The notes: generated by a model from the letters alone, not told the origin. Counted from the first letter of the stretch, positions 1 to 8,626 are shown. The stretch is 32,325 nt of DNA from an uncultured Pelagibacteraceae bacterium (GCA_902580445.1 CACHKQ010000008.1:1-32325), one strand, 5' to 3'. Numbers and translations are program-made.

Positions 1-1515
1 AAAAAAACTGGCTTACCACCAGTCAAGGCGGGAGCTGTTGAAGTAGCTGCTTCTGTAAACGGACAGATTATGCCACCAATTATGGGTGCTGCAGCTTTTG
101 TTATGGCAGAACTTTTAGGCATATCATATTTTACTGTTATTACTCATGCGTTTTTACCGGCAGTTATTTCCTACATTGCTTTATTTTATATTTCACATTT
201 AGAATCCGTGAAATTAAATATTAAAGGATTACCTGAAAGTGAAATTCCTAAATTAGGAAAAACATTTTTAGGAGGAATTCACTTTTTAATTCCAATTTTT
301 ATTCTTATTTATTTACTATTAGTTGAAAGATGGACAGCCGCTTCATCCGTATTTTATTCAATATTATCATTAATGATAATAATTTTTGTAAAAGAATTAT
401 TAGATGCAAAGAAAAATGATCTTAGTTTATCTAATGCTCTTAAAGTAGGTTTTAACAAAGTTGTAGGCGGTCTTGAAAAAGGAGCAATCAATATGATCAG
501 CGTTGCAATCGCAATAGCAACTGCAGGAATAATAGTTGGGGCAGTAGCTTCAACTGGGTTAAGCAACAACTTAATAGTTATTGTTGAAGCCATATCTGGC
601 GGGAATATAATAACTTTATTAGTACTCACTGCCTTACTTTGTATTATCTTGGGAATGGGTTTACCAACAACTGCAAACTATTTAGTTGTTGCCGCTTTGA
701 TGGCGCAGGTAGTTGTAGAAGTAGGAAATGCTTCTGGTTATATTTTTCCACTAATTGCAATTCATTTATACGTTTTTTATTATGGATTAATGGCCGATGT
801 CACACCACCTGTTGGTTTGGCATCTTATGCAGCAGCAGCAATTTCAAGAGCAGATCCAATCAAAACTGGAATACAAGCTTTTTGGTATAGTTTAAGAACT
901 GGAATACTTCCGATAGTATTTATTTTTAATAATGAATTATTATTAATTGGTATAGAAAGTTTGTGGCATGGATTTTTAGTTGTTACAACCTCTCTGATAG
1001 CAATTTTGGTATTCACCTCAGCAACACAAGGTTGGTTTATAAACAAACTTAGATGGTATGAAATTATTATTTTTATTGTAATAGCTATGTCATTATTTAG
1101 ACCAGGATATATTTTAGATAAATTTTCTCCAAAATTTGAAAATAAACAACTCAATGCTGAACAAATTAGTTTGATTGAGTTTGAACCGAATAGGGATGTG
1201 CATATTAAAGTAACAAGAAGAACAGAGTACGGGGATCGGTATAGACTTTTTGTGATAGATAAAAAAAGTTTTGAAAATCAGTATTCCTTGGAAGATACAG
1301 GTATAACTTTAAAAAATATCGATGGTAGAATTACAGTTGATAATTTGAAATGGAATGGAATAGCAAAAAAAATGGGAATGGAAACAGGAGATGTAATAAG
1401 TGAATTTAAAATTGAAAACTTAGACAGACCTAATAAAGCAATTATTTATCCATTTTCATTAATAACTCTTTTTATTTTTGGATATTTTAATTATAGAAGA
1501 ACCAAAGCGAATTGA
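1..1515 (+). CDS. TRAP transporter fused permease (4TM/12TM type), 5' truncated by window edge
   Basis: The reading frame is open from base 1, so the true start lies upstream; the first methionine in view (base 70) is internal. Residues just before and after it (a GLPPVKAGAVEVAASVNGQ-like stretch followed by MPPIMGAAAF) are typical of the DctM-like large membrane subunit of tripartite ATP-independent periplasmic transporters, which take up organic acids with a periplasmic binding protein and an ion gradient. Many hydrophobic segments follow, with a conserved GMGLPTTANY motif near base 655 and TPPVGLASYAAAAISRADP near base 800. After the last permease helices there is a soluble segment of roughly 100 residues (about bases 1150-1430) containing a PDZ-like GMETGDVI stretch, then one final helix; this matches the DUF3394 tail known in fused TRAP permeases. 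The substrate cannot be told. The gene ends 1 nt before the convergent thioesterase gene. Confidence 0.9.
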   Translation, partial: KKTGLPPVKAGAVEVAASVNGQIMPPIMGAAAFVMAELLGISYFTVITHAFLPAVISYIALFYISHLESVKLNIKGLPESEIPKLGKTFLGGIHFLIPIFILIYLLLVERWTAASSVFYSILSLMIIIFVKELLDAKKNDLSLSNALKVGFNKVVGGLEKGAINMISVAIAIATAGIIVGAVASTGLSNNLIVIVEAISGGNIITLLVLTALLCIILGMGLPTTANYLVVAALMAQVVVEVGNASGYIFPLIAIHLYVFYYGLMADVTPPVGLASYAAAAISRADPIKTGIQAFWYSLRTGILPIVFIFNNELLLIGIESLWHGFLVVTTSLIAILVFTSATQGWFINKLRWYEIIIFIVIAMSLFRPGYILDKFSPKFENKQLNAEQISLIEFEPNRDVHIKVTRRTEYGDRYRLFVIDKKSFENQYSLEDTGITLKNIDGRITVDNLKWNGIAKKMGMETGDVISEFKIENLDRPNKAIIYPFSLITLFIFGYFNYRRTKAN

Positions 1516-1516
1516 T

Positions 1517-1918
1517 TTATTTATCAACTTTCAAAATTTTCCATACCCCCGAGGTAACTGCTACTATACCTTGCGAGCTTATAATCTCACAAGTTAGGAA
1601 TACTAAAGTATTAGTTTTCTTTTGAACTTTTACTTTAGCAATAAGTTTGTCGCCTAATTTTCCCGCAGATATAAATTTCATTTCTAAAGAAATTGTTACA
1701 CATCTTTTGTTACCGGCAACTTGATGTGCAGCGTTACCCATACCAGTGTCAGCTATAAAAGTAAGAAATCCACCATGTGCCATACCAGCAGTATTTAGGT
1801 GCATTTCCTTTACCTCAGTTTCGTATTCAAAAAGAGTACTATCAATTTTTTTACCCTTAAGTCCCCCAACATGTTTTGCATAACCTGAATTAGTTTCATC
1901 CATGTTTTCTTTTACCAT
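1517..1918 (-). CDS. PaaI-like hotdog-fold thioesterase
   Basis: A 133-residue protein of the size usual for single-domain hotdog acyl-CoA thioesterases. The HGGFLTFIADTGMGNAA stretch (about residues 48-64) is the conserved helix region of the PaaI/YbgC-like group, in which the HGG turn and the following acidic residue lie at the active site. The likely role is hydrolysis of an acyl-CoA or aryl-CoA thioester in the cytoplasm; the substrate is unknown. It is the last gene of a minus-strand run, overlapping the 3' end of the EamA-type gene. The start given (base 1918) overlaps by 23 nt; a second in-frame ATG at base 1903 would give an 8-nt overlap and may be the real start. It ends 1 nt from the convergent TRAP gene, leaving no room for a separate terminator. 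Confidence 0.82.
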   Translation of the reverse strand: MVKENMDETNSGYAKHVGGLKGKKIDSTLFEYETEVKEMHLNTAGMAHGGFLTFIADTGMGNAAHQVAGNKRCVTISLEMKFISAGKLGDKLIAKVKVQKKTNTLVFLTCEIISSQGIVAVTSGVWKILKVDK

Positions 1919-2792
1919 ACATTGGAGCTAGTTGTGAGAAAATAACTGCTGATAAAATTATTATTATTCCAAATATTTTAAATTCATTTAAATATTGATC
2001 TAATACTATCCAAGCTGCAATGGATCCAAAAACACCCTCTAGAGAAAAAATAATAGCGACAGGTGCAGGTGAAAGATTTTGCTGCCCAAAAACCTGTAAC
2101 ATAAAAGCTATTCCACTTGATAACACTCCCGCATAAATTAATTCAGTAGTCTCCATTGATATAAGTTTTAGCGAAATAAATTCAAAGGAGAAAGCCGGTA
2201 TAAAGGAGATTAAAGAGGCACTTAAACATTGAAAAGTTGCAATTGTGATTGGGTAATTAAAAATCTTTAGAAATTTAGATATAAATACTATGTGGAAGGC
2301 CCAAAAAAAAGCACCTACTACAACTAAAGAGTCACCAAATCTCACACGTAGATTTCCAAGTTCACTTAAAAATAAACCTCCAACTAAACACATCAAAACT
2401 GAAGGCCAAATAGAATTATGAATTTTTTTTGAGAAAAGAAAGTAGGCTATTATAGGAACGATCACTACATACAAAACTGTAAAAACTGCAGAATTAGCAA
2501 CATCAGTATACAAAAGAGAAACTTGTTGAAAAATATTTCCACCTGCTAAGAAAAAACCAAGAAAAAAAAGATAAATAAATATTTTTTCAAAACTTAATTT
2601 TGTCTCTTTGACTTTTTTAAATTCAAAAATAAAAAAAAAAGGTAATAGGGTGAAAAATCCTAGCAACAATCTGACAGCAGAAAATGTGTAAGGTCCTATA
2701 TAGTCCATACCCATATCCTGAGCAACAAATGCTGTTCCCCAAATTAATGAACAAGAGACTGCGCAAATTAGCGAAAATATTTTTTTATTCAT
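1896..2792 (-). CDS. EamA/DMT-family transporter (drug/metabolite exporter type)
   Basis: 298 residues with about ten hydrophobic segments in two similar halves, as in EamA-domain drug/metabolite transporters of the inner membrane. The N-terminal SLIWGTAFVAQDMG motif and the second-half motif near residues 235-275 (QNLSPAPVAIIFSLEGVFG) are typical of the family. The substrate is not predictable; members export amino acids, nucleosides or other small metabolites. Its ATG starts on the base after the aceF TAA stop and in the same frame, so translation probably depends on ribosomes finishing aceF. It overlaps the following thioesterase gene. I see no functional reason for the link with pyruvate dehydrogenase apart from shared transcription. 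Confidence 0.88.
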   Translation of the reverse strand: MNKKIFSLICAVSCSLIWGTAFVAQDMGMDYIGPYTFSAVRLLLGFFTLLPFFFIFEFKKVKETKLSFEKIFIYLFFLGFFLAGGNIFQQVSLLYTDVANSAVFTVLYVVIVPIIAYFLFSKKIHNSIWPSVLMCLVGGLFLSELGNLRVRFGDSLVVVGAFFWAFHIVFISKFLKIFNYPITIATFQCLSASLISFIPAFSFEFISLKLISMETTELIYAGVLSSGIAFMLQVFGQQNLSPAPVAIIFSLEGVFGSIAAWIVLDQYLNEFKIFGIIIILSAVIFSQLAPMYGKRKHG

Positions 2793-4046
2793 TTAGACAG
2801 CTAGCTTGAATGCAAAATCTTTACCTAAGCTTTTAGATAAGTGGACACAAAATCTTGCACCTTCAGCACCATCTATAACTCTGTGGTCATATGACAAAGA
2901 GATTGGTAATATTTTTCTTTCGATAAACTGACCATTTACTTTCTTCACTTTTTCAAATGTTTTTCCCACTCCTAGAATTGCCACTTCAGGAGGATTTATA
3001 ATTGGTGTGAAAAAATTTCCTCCGATACCGCCAAGGCTTGATATTGTCATAGAACCACCAAAGAATTCTTTTTTATCAATTTTTAGCTCCTTACATAATT
3101 TACTTACTCTTTTAAGTTCCTCATAAATTTCTTTTAAACCCATTTGATCAACATTTCTCATTTTTGGAACCATCAAACCATGTGGTGTATCTACGGCAAA
3201 ACCAACATGATAATATTTTTTAAATATTAATTTGTTAGTTGCAGTATCTATAGATGAATTAAAATTAGGATATTCTTTTAATGCATTAACTACAGCTCTA
3301 GTTATAAATGCTAAAGGACTTATTCTGATCCTTTCACCAGTATAGTTATCAATTAAAGTTGTTCTAAACTGTTCCATTTCAGTAATATCTATTTCATCGT
3401 GCTGGGTTACATGGGGAATTTCAGTCCAAGATCTTACAAGTTGAGGACCAGAAAGCTTCTTAACTCTTGGAAGATCTTTTATTTCTATTTCACCAAATGC
3501 TTCATGAGGATATTCATCTTTATAGATTTTTCTTTCAACCTTTCCTTCATTAACTGATACTTGTGATCTTACAAATTTTTTCACATCATCTTCAGTTACT
3601 CTTCCAGCTCTTTTGGATCCAGGTATCTGAACAATATCAGCACCTAATTCTCTTGCAAATTTCCTTACCTTTGGACTAGCAGACGAAATACCCTCAGCAG
3701 TTACTTTTTTAACTGCAGGAACTATTTCTTTTGGAGTTTCTTCCACTACTTCTTTTGGAGTAATATTCTCTTTTACTTTTGCTATCTTTTTACTTTCATC
3801 TTTTTTACCAATAGTTTCCAATGATAGAATCTCAGTTCCCTCAGAAACTTTGTCACCAACTTTAATATTTATTTTATTGATTTTTCCTTCATCTGTAGCA
3901 GGGACTTCGACACTCGATTTATCACTTTCCAAAGTTATTAAAGGATCGTTTTTTTTGATCTGTTGTCCAGACTTAACTAATACTTCAATCACTTCAACAT
4001 TTTTAAAATCTCCTATGTTTGGGACTAATATTTTTTTTTCAGACAT
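2793..4046 (-). CDS. aceF: Pyruvate dehydrogenase E2, dihydrolipoamide acetyltransferase
   Basis: 417 residues, core E2 of the pyruvate dehydrogenase complex, which moves the acetyl group from E1 to CoA. Domains in order: one lipoyl domain (residues 1-80, lipoyl-lysine K43 in ESDKSSVE), a Lys/Glu/Pro-rich linker (81-120), a peripheral-subunit-binding domain (about 123-158, SPKVRKFARELGADI), a second linker, and the acetyltransferase domain (about 190-417) with the catalytic DHRVIDG signature at 387-393 (H388). One lipoyl domain is short compared with the three of E. coli AceF, but the partner E1 gene supplies another. It lies 6 nt downstream of aceE, so the two form one operon. No dihydrolipoamide dehydrogenase (E3) gene is in the window. 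The EamA-type gene begins immediately after the stop codon. Confidence 0.95.
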   Translation of the reverse strand: MSEKKILVPNIGDFKNVEVIEVLVKSGQQIKKNDPLITLESDKSSVEVPATDEGKINKINIKVGDKVSEGTEILSLETIGKKDESKKIAKVKENITPKEVVEETPKEIVPAVKKVTAEGISSASPKVRKFARELGADIVQIPGSKRAGRVTEDDVKKFVRSQVSVNEGKVERKIYKDEYPHEAFGEIEIKDLPRVKKLSGPQLVRSWTEIPHVTQHDEIDITEMEQFRTTLIDNYTGERIRISPLAFITRAVVNALKEYPNFNSSIDTATNKLIFKKYYHVGFAVDTPHGLMVPKMRNVDQMGLKEIYEELKRVSKLCKELKIDKKEFFGGSMTISSLGGIGGNFFTPIINPPEVAILGVGKTFEKVKKVNGQFIERKILPISLSYDHRVIDGAEGARFCVHLSKSLGKDFAFKLAV

Positions 4047-4052
4047 TAAGTT

Positions 4053-7000
4053 TTATAATTTTGTTGGAAATACCTTTTCTTGATCTATATCGTATTTCTT
4101 AATAGCTTTTTCCGCATGTTTACTAGCTAGTAGTTGCTCTTTTGCCAAAGCACTTAAAGTGTATGTAACAATATGTTTTTTATCAACTTCAAAAAATTTT
4201 CTTAATTCTTTTCTTGTATCACTTCTTCCAAAACCATCAGTTCCCAATGTGTAAAAAGGTTTGTTCGTATAAGGTCTTATTTGATCAGCATGAGATCTAA
4301 TATAGTCAGATGCTGCAAATATAATGCCATCTTGTGAACCTAAGCATGTTTCAACATAGCTTTTTTTTGCTTTTTCTCCTGGATTTAATAAATTTTTCCT
4401 TTCAACTTCCATGCCATTTTTTTTCAGTTCATTAAAACTAGTGACACTCCAAACATCACAATCAATTCCGTATTCATCAGACAAAACTTTAGCTGCTTTT
4501 ATAATTTCTCTTAAAATTGATCCAGATCCTAACATCTGTACTTTTGCTTTTCCTTTTCCCTTATAACTTTTAAACAAATACATCCCTTTCAAAATTCCTT
4601 GATCTGAACCAGCAGGTTTTTCTGGGTGAGTATAATTTTCGTTCATTGCAGTTATGTAGTAGTAAATATTTTCTTTTTTCTCGTGCATCCTTTTTAATCC
4701 ATCTCTAAAAATAACTGCCATCTCATATGAAAATGTAGGATCATAACTCACACAGTTAGGTATTGCAGATGCTAATAGAAGACTATGGCCATCCTGGTGT
4801 TGTAATCCCTCACCGGCTAAGGTTGTTTTTCCAGATGTTGCCCCAATTAAAAAACCTCTTGTCTGAGAGTCGGCTGCGGCCCAAGCTAAGTCCCCAATTC
4901 TTTGAAAACCAAACATAGAGTAAAACAAATAAATAGGAACCATTTCTAAATCATGATTAGTGTAAGAGGTTCCAGCAGCAATCCATGATGACATTGCTCC
5001 TGCCTCTGTAATACCTTCTTGTAAAACTTGGCCACTTTTATCTTCTCTGTAAGAACTTAATTGTTCAGAGTCCACAGGTTCATACTTTTGACCTTCATGC
5101 GCATAGATACCAATTTTTTGAAAAAAACCTTCCATACCAAAAGTTCTTGCTTCATCCGCAATGATTGGCACTAGTCTTGGAGCAACATTTTTATCTCTAA
5201 GTAAATTCGCAAGCATTCTCACAAGGGCCATGGTGGTTGACATTTCCTTATCACCCGTGGACTTCATAAAACTTTCAAATATATCTTGAGGAGGTGTTTT
5301 AACTGGTTTTGCAAAAGTGGTTCTCTCAGGAATGTGTCCACCAAGCTTAACTCTGCAATTTTTTAAATATTTTATTTCTGGTGAATTTTCTGATGGTTTG
5401 TAATATTCAATATTTTTAACCTGCTTATCAGTAAGTGGCACATTAAATCTATCTCTGTAAAATAATAAATCTTCCTCGTCCAATTTCTTTTGTTGGTGTG
5501 TTGTATTTATACTCTCACCAGATTTACCCATTCCATAACCTTTAATTGTTTTAGCTATTATAACAGTTGGCTTACCTTTGCATTGAACAGCAGCATGATA
5601 AGCTGAGTAAACTTTATGAGGATCGTGTCCTCCTCTATTTAATTTCCAAATATCAGCATCAGTCATATTTGCTACCAAGTCTTTTAATTCAGGATATTTA
5701 CCAAAAAATTTCTCTCTTACGTAAGCTCCACCTTTGGCTTTGAATGCCTGATATTCACCATCGACTGCTTCAGTCATTCTTTTAACTAGTAAACCAGTTT
5801 TATCTTTAGATAAAAGTTGATCCCAGTAAGAACCCCAAATAACTTTGATTACATTCCATCCTGATCCTCTAAATCTACCTTCAAGTTCTTGAATAATTTT
5901 TCCATTACCTCTTACAGGCCCGTCCAATCTTTGAAGGTTACAATTTATAACAAAAATTAAATTATCCAGTTTCTCTCGTGCTGCTAGTCCCACTGCACCA
6001 AAACTTTCAGGTTCGTCCATTTCACCATCACCCAAGTGACACCAAATTTTTCTATCCTGATCTTTTAAAAGACCTCTGTTAATTAAATACTTAGTAAACC
6101 TTGCTTGATAAATTGCCATCATTGGTCCAAGTCCCATAGATACAGTTGGGAACTGCCAAAATTTTGGCATCAACCATGGATGCGGGTAAGAGGATAATCC
6201 ACCTTTTTCAACTTCTTGTCTAAATTTATCCAATTGTTTTTCTGATATTCTTCCCTCTAAAAAAGCTCTTGCATACATACCTGGTGCACTGTGACCTTGA
6301 AAATAAACTAAATCTCCTCCAAATTTATTATTTTTTGCTCTCCAAAAATGGTTCATACCGACGTCATACAACGTTGCTGCAGATGCAAAAGTACCAATGT
6401 GACCACCTAACTCTGGATTTTTTTTGTTAGCTTTAACAACCATGGCAGCCGCATTCCATCTTATGTAAGCTCTAATTTTTCTTTCTAAGTTTTGATCACC
6501 CGGGGATCTGACGTCAGCTGTTGATGGTATAGTATTAATATAAGGTGTAGTTCTTGTATCAGGTAAAGTTAATCCTTGAGTATATGCTTCGTCAATTACT
6601 TTCTTAAGCAGATAACCTGCTCTAGAGGATCCATCTGACTTTACTACAGCTCTAAGCGAGTCCAACCATTCTTGTGTTTCCGCAGGATCTATATCATCTT
6701 TAGAAATTGGTTGAGCATAAATTGTTTCTCTACCATTCCTCAACCCATTTGTTTTTTCTGTGTGTTGAACTATTTCTTTTTTAGGTTTTTCAATTTCTTT
6801 TTTTGGAGAAGCAATTTCTTCTTTCTTCTCATTTTTACCTTCCAAGGTTGCAAGAATACTTCCTTCAGAAACCTTATCTCCAATTTTTACTTTTAATTCA
6901 GAAATTTTACCTTCAGTTGGGGAAGGCACCTCAACACTTGATTTGTCGCTCTCTAAAGTAACAATTGGATCGTTTTTTTTTACTTGGTCACCAGGTTTTA

Positions 7001-7067
7001 CAAGTACTTCGATTATCTCAACATCCTTAAAATCACCTATATCAGGAACAGATATATTCTTCGCCAT
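4053..7067 (-). CDS. aceE: Pyruvate dehydrogenase E1 (homodimeric AceE type) with N-terminal lipoyl domain
   Basis: 1004 residues. Residues 1-78 are a complete lipoyl domain with lipoyl-lysine K42 in ESDKSSVE, followed by a charged Lys/Glu linker (79-105). From about residue 110 the protein is a full-length AceE-type thiamine-diphosphate E1 (about 895 residues, close to the E. coli length): GHIGTF at 222-227, the ThDP/Mg motif starting GDGEMDEPES at 346 and ending at the NCN near 375, and an EGITEAGA stretch in the C-terminal half. It decarboxylates pyruvate and reductively acetylates lipoyl groups. A lipoyl domain on E1 is known for the beta subunit of heterodimeric alphaproteobacterial E1; on a homodimeric AceE it is unusual to me. 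The N-terminal 76 positions are about 66% identical (hand count, 50/76) to the AceF lipoyl domain. aceF follows after 6 nt. Confidence 0.95.
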   Translation of the reverse strand: MAKNISVPDIGDFKDVEIIEVLVKPGDQVKKNDPIVTLESDKSSVEVPSPTEGKISELKVKIGDKVSEGSILATLEGKNEKKEEIASPKKEIEKPKKEIVQHTEKTNGLRNGRETIYAQPISKDDIDPAETQEWLDSLRAVVKSDGSSRAGYLLKKVIDEAYTQGLTLPDTRTTPYINTIPSTADVRSPGDQNLERKIRAYIRWNAAAMVVKANKKNPELGGHIGTFASAATLYDVGMNHFWRAKNNKFGGDLVYFQGHSAPGMYARAFLEGRISEKQLDKFRQEVEKGGLSSYPHPWLMPKFWQFPTVSMGLGPMMAIYQARFTKYLINRGLLKDQDRKIWCHLGDGEMDEPESFGAVGLAAREKLDNLIFVINCNLQRLDGPVRGNGKIIQELEGRFRGSGWNVIKVIWGSYWDQLLSKDKTGLLVKRMTEAVDGEYQAFKAKGGAYVREKFFGKYPELKDLVANMTDADIWKLNRGGHDPHKVYSAYHAAVQCKGKPTVIIAKTIKGYGMGKSGESINTTHQQKKLDEEDLLFYRDRFNVPLTDKQVKNIEYYKPSENSPEIKYLKNCRVKLGGHIPERTTFAKPVKTPPQDIFESFMKSTGDKEMSTTMALVRMLANLLRDKNVAPRLVPIIADEARTFGMEGFFQKIGIYAHEGQKYEPVDSEQLSSYREDKSGQVLQEGITEAGAMSSWIAAGTSYTNHDLEMVPIYLFYSMFGFQRIGDLAWAAADSQTRGFLIGATSGKTTLAGEGLQHQDGHSLLLASAIPNCVSYDPTFSYEMAVIFRDGLKRMHEKKENIYYYITAMNENYTHPEKPAGSDQGILKGMYLFKSYKGKGKAKVQMLGSGSILREIIKAAKVLSDEYGIDCDVWSVTSFNELKKNGMEVERKNLLNPGEKAKKSYVETCLGSQDGIIFAASDYIRSHADQIRPYTNKPFYTLGTDGFGRSDTRKELRKFFEVDKKHIVTYTLSALAKEQLLASKHAEKAIKKYDIDQEKVFPTKL

Positions 7068-7073
7068 TCATTT

Positions 7074-7079
7074 ATTATA
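7074..7079 (-). promoter_or_regulatory. Candidate -10 box for aceE (very short or absent leader)
   Basis: On the minus strand a perfect TATAAT lies only 6 nt upstream of the aceE ATG (base 7067). A start point about 7 nt after the box would fall at or next to the ATG, giving a leaderless or near-leaderless aceE message. No Shine-Dalgarno sequence is visible, and the -35 region is weak. In such AT-rich DNA a TATAAT can arise by chance, so this is tentative. Confidence 0.35.
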
Positions 7080-7212
7080 CACAATTTTTGACACAATTTA
7101 TCCGCTTTTTTGACACTTCGATTTTGCAATATGTTTTATGCAACTTTTAAGACTTATATTTAAAAAGAAAAGACCCGATATAAACTCTCAGGTATTAATT
7201 CAGAAAATTTTA
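7080..7212. other. Non-coding spacer upstream of aceE
   Basis: About 130 nt between the small membrane ORF and the aceE promoter candidate. I see no gene, no strong hairpin and no convincing riboswitch. A CTCTCAGGTA string at 7185-7194 on the plus strand resembles one conserved block of glycine riboswitches but lacks the partner blocks. Confidence 0.5.
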
Positions 7213-7353
7213 TTAAGAAAATACTTGGCTAAAACCAATTAATAAAACTACTAAAATTATTGCTCCATAGTAATACTGATATCCTCTTACAGTAAATGGT
7301 ACTTTACTGATTGCTCTATTTTTTAGTTTTTTTCTTGGTTTAGATAATTTCAT
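7213..7353 (-). CDS. Small single-pass membrane protein, 46 aa, unrecognised
   Basis: A short frame starting with ATG at 7353 and ending in two consecutive TAA codons at 7213 and just beyond. The start overlaps the thiolase stop by 4 nt (ATGA), the same coupling used by bona fide gene pairs in this window. The N-terminal third is strongly basic (MKLSKPRKKLKNR), followed by a short aromatic stretch (RGYQYYYGA, residues 24-32) and one hydrophobic helix (about residues 31-42, AIILVVLLIGFS). The charge pattern suggests an N-in/C-out inner-membrane peptide. I do not recognise a family and assign no function. Its position after the thiolase and before aceE would place it in the same transcript as the thiolase. 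The coupling and clear membrane-protein pattern argue for a real gene, but length alone does not exclude chance. Confidence 0.55.
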   Translation of the reverse strand: MKLSKPRKKLKNRAISKVPFTVRGYQYYYGAIILVVLLIGFSQVFS

Positions 7354-8534
7354 TTTCGTTCAATACACATAGCAACGCCCATGCCTCCCCCGATACATAA
7401 CGTAGCCAGACCCTTTTTGGAATCTCTTTTTAACATTTCATGAATTAGTGTGACAAAAATTCTCGTGCCTGAAGCACCAATTGGATGGCCAAGGGCAATT
7501 GATCCACCGTTTACATTTACCTTTTCCATTGGAAGTGAGAGTTCTTTTACAACAGCACAACTTTGAGCAGCAAAAGCTTCATTGGCTTCTATTAAGTCCA
7601 AGTCTTTTGAAGACCATCCAGCAATTTCCAAAGCTTTTTTTGAAGATGGTATAGGTCCTGTTCCCATAATTGATGGGTCTACTCCACATGATGCCCATGA
7701 TTTAATTTCCGCCAAAGGTTTTAACCCTCTTTTCTCTGCCTCCTCCTTTGTCATTAAAATAACAGCTGCCGCACCATCATTAATACCTGATGCATTCCCA
7801 GCAGTTACAGTTCCATCTTTTTTAAATGCTCCTCGTAATCTACTTAAAGTATCAAGGGATGTGGTTGCTCTTGGATGTTCGTCCTTATTGAAAATAGTAT
7901 TACCTTTTTTTAGTTGGATTTCATAAGGAACTATTTCATCATCAAATTTATTTTCCTTTTGTGCTTTTAAAGCTTTTGACTGAGAGTCAAACGCAAATTT
8001 ATCCTGATCTTTTCTTGTTACTTGAAATTGCTGAGCAACATTTTCTGCTGTGATCCCCATGTGATAACCATTAAATGCATCCCAAAGGCCATCCTTAATC
8101 ATAGAGTCGACCAGTTCTGTATCTCCTAATTTTTTTCCATTTCTTAGATGAACTACGTGTGGAGCTTGTGACATACTTTCTTGACCGCCTGCAATAACAA
8201 TATTTGAGTTATCAGAAAGAATCGAATGATAACCAGAAGCTATAGATCTTAAACCTGAACCACAAACTTGGTTTACAACATATGAAGGAATTTCTTTTGG
8301 CAATTTAGACTCGATAGAAGCTTGTCGAGCTGGGTTCTGTCCAGCTCCACCAGTTAATACATGCCCCATTATAACTTCGTCAATTTCCGAAGGTTTTAAA
8401 TTAGATTTTTTAATTGCACTGGAGATTACAGAAGAGCCCAATTTATATGCCGGTATATTCTTAAGAGTTCCTCCTAAAGAACCAATAGCCGTTCTGACTG
8501 CCGATGTAATTACTACTGATTTTTTTTCAGACAT
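7350..8534 (-). CDS. Acetyl-CoA C-acetyltransferase (thiolase)
   Basis: 394 residues, the usual length for biosynthetic/degradative thiolase II. All three catalytic regions are present: the acylated cysteine C91 in NQVCGSGLRS, the GHPIGASGTR histidine (H350), and the second cysteine C380 in LCIGGGMGVA; NEAFAAQ is also intact. It interconverts two acetyl-CoA with acetoacetyl-CoA plus CoA in the cytoplasm. Direction (ketone-body/fatty-acid breakdown or polyhydroxybutyrate-type synthesis) cannot be decided: no phaB/phaC or CoA-transferase genes are nearby. The next gene downstream on the same strand is the 46-aa membrane peptide, overlapping by 4 nt, then the PDH genes, which make its substrate acetyl-CoA. 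The start gives MSEKKS, and a divergent tRNA-Arg lies about 90 nt upstream. Confidence 0.93.
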   Translation of the reverse strand: MSEKKSVVITSAVRTAIGSLGGTLKNIPAYKLGSSVISSAIKKSNLKPSEIDEVIMGHVLTGGAGQNPARQASIESKLPKEIPSYVVNQVCGSGLRSIASGYHSILSDNSNIVIAGGQESMSQAPHVVHLRNGKKLGDTELVDSMIKDGLWDAFNGYHMGITAENVAQQFQVTRKDQDKFAFDSQSKALKAQKENKFDDEIVPYEIQLKKGNTIFNKDEHPRATTSLDTLSRLRGAFKKDGTVTAGNASGINDGAAAVILMTKEEAEKRGLKPLAEIKSWASCGVDPSIMGTGPIPSSKKALEIAGWSSKDLDLIEANEAFAAQSCAVVKELSLPMEKVNVNGGSIALGHPIGASGTRIFVTLIHEMLKRDSKKGLATLCIGGGMGVAMCIERK

Positions 8535-8626
8535 GAATAGACTAATTACATTCTATTTTAACTTATATCAATGCCATATAAAAACCCTTTAAAGTTGGTA
8601 ATTTCTTTGATACTTCAATAAATTGT

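Noticed and set aside
825-1154. 109-codon minus-strand frame inside the TRAP permease gene
   Set aside because: Antisense to a recognised conserved gene, with no independent support.
7185-7194. CTCTCAGGTA on the plus strand, resembling a conserved glycine-riboswitch block
   Set aside because: The matching GGAGAG-type and CCGAAGG-type blocks are missing, and no plus-strand gene lies downstream for it to control.
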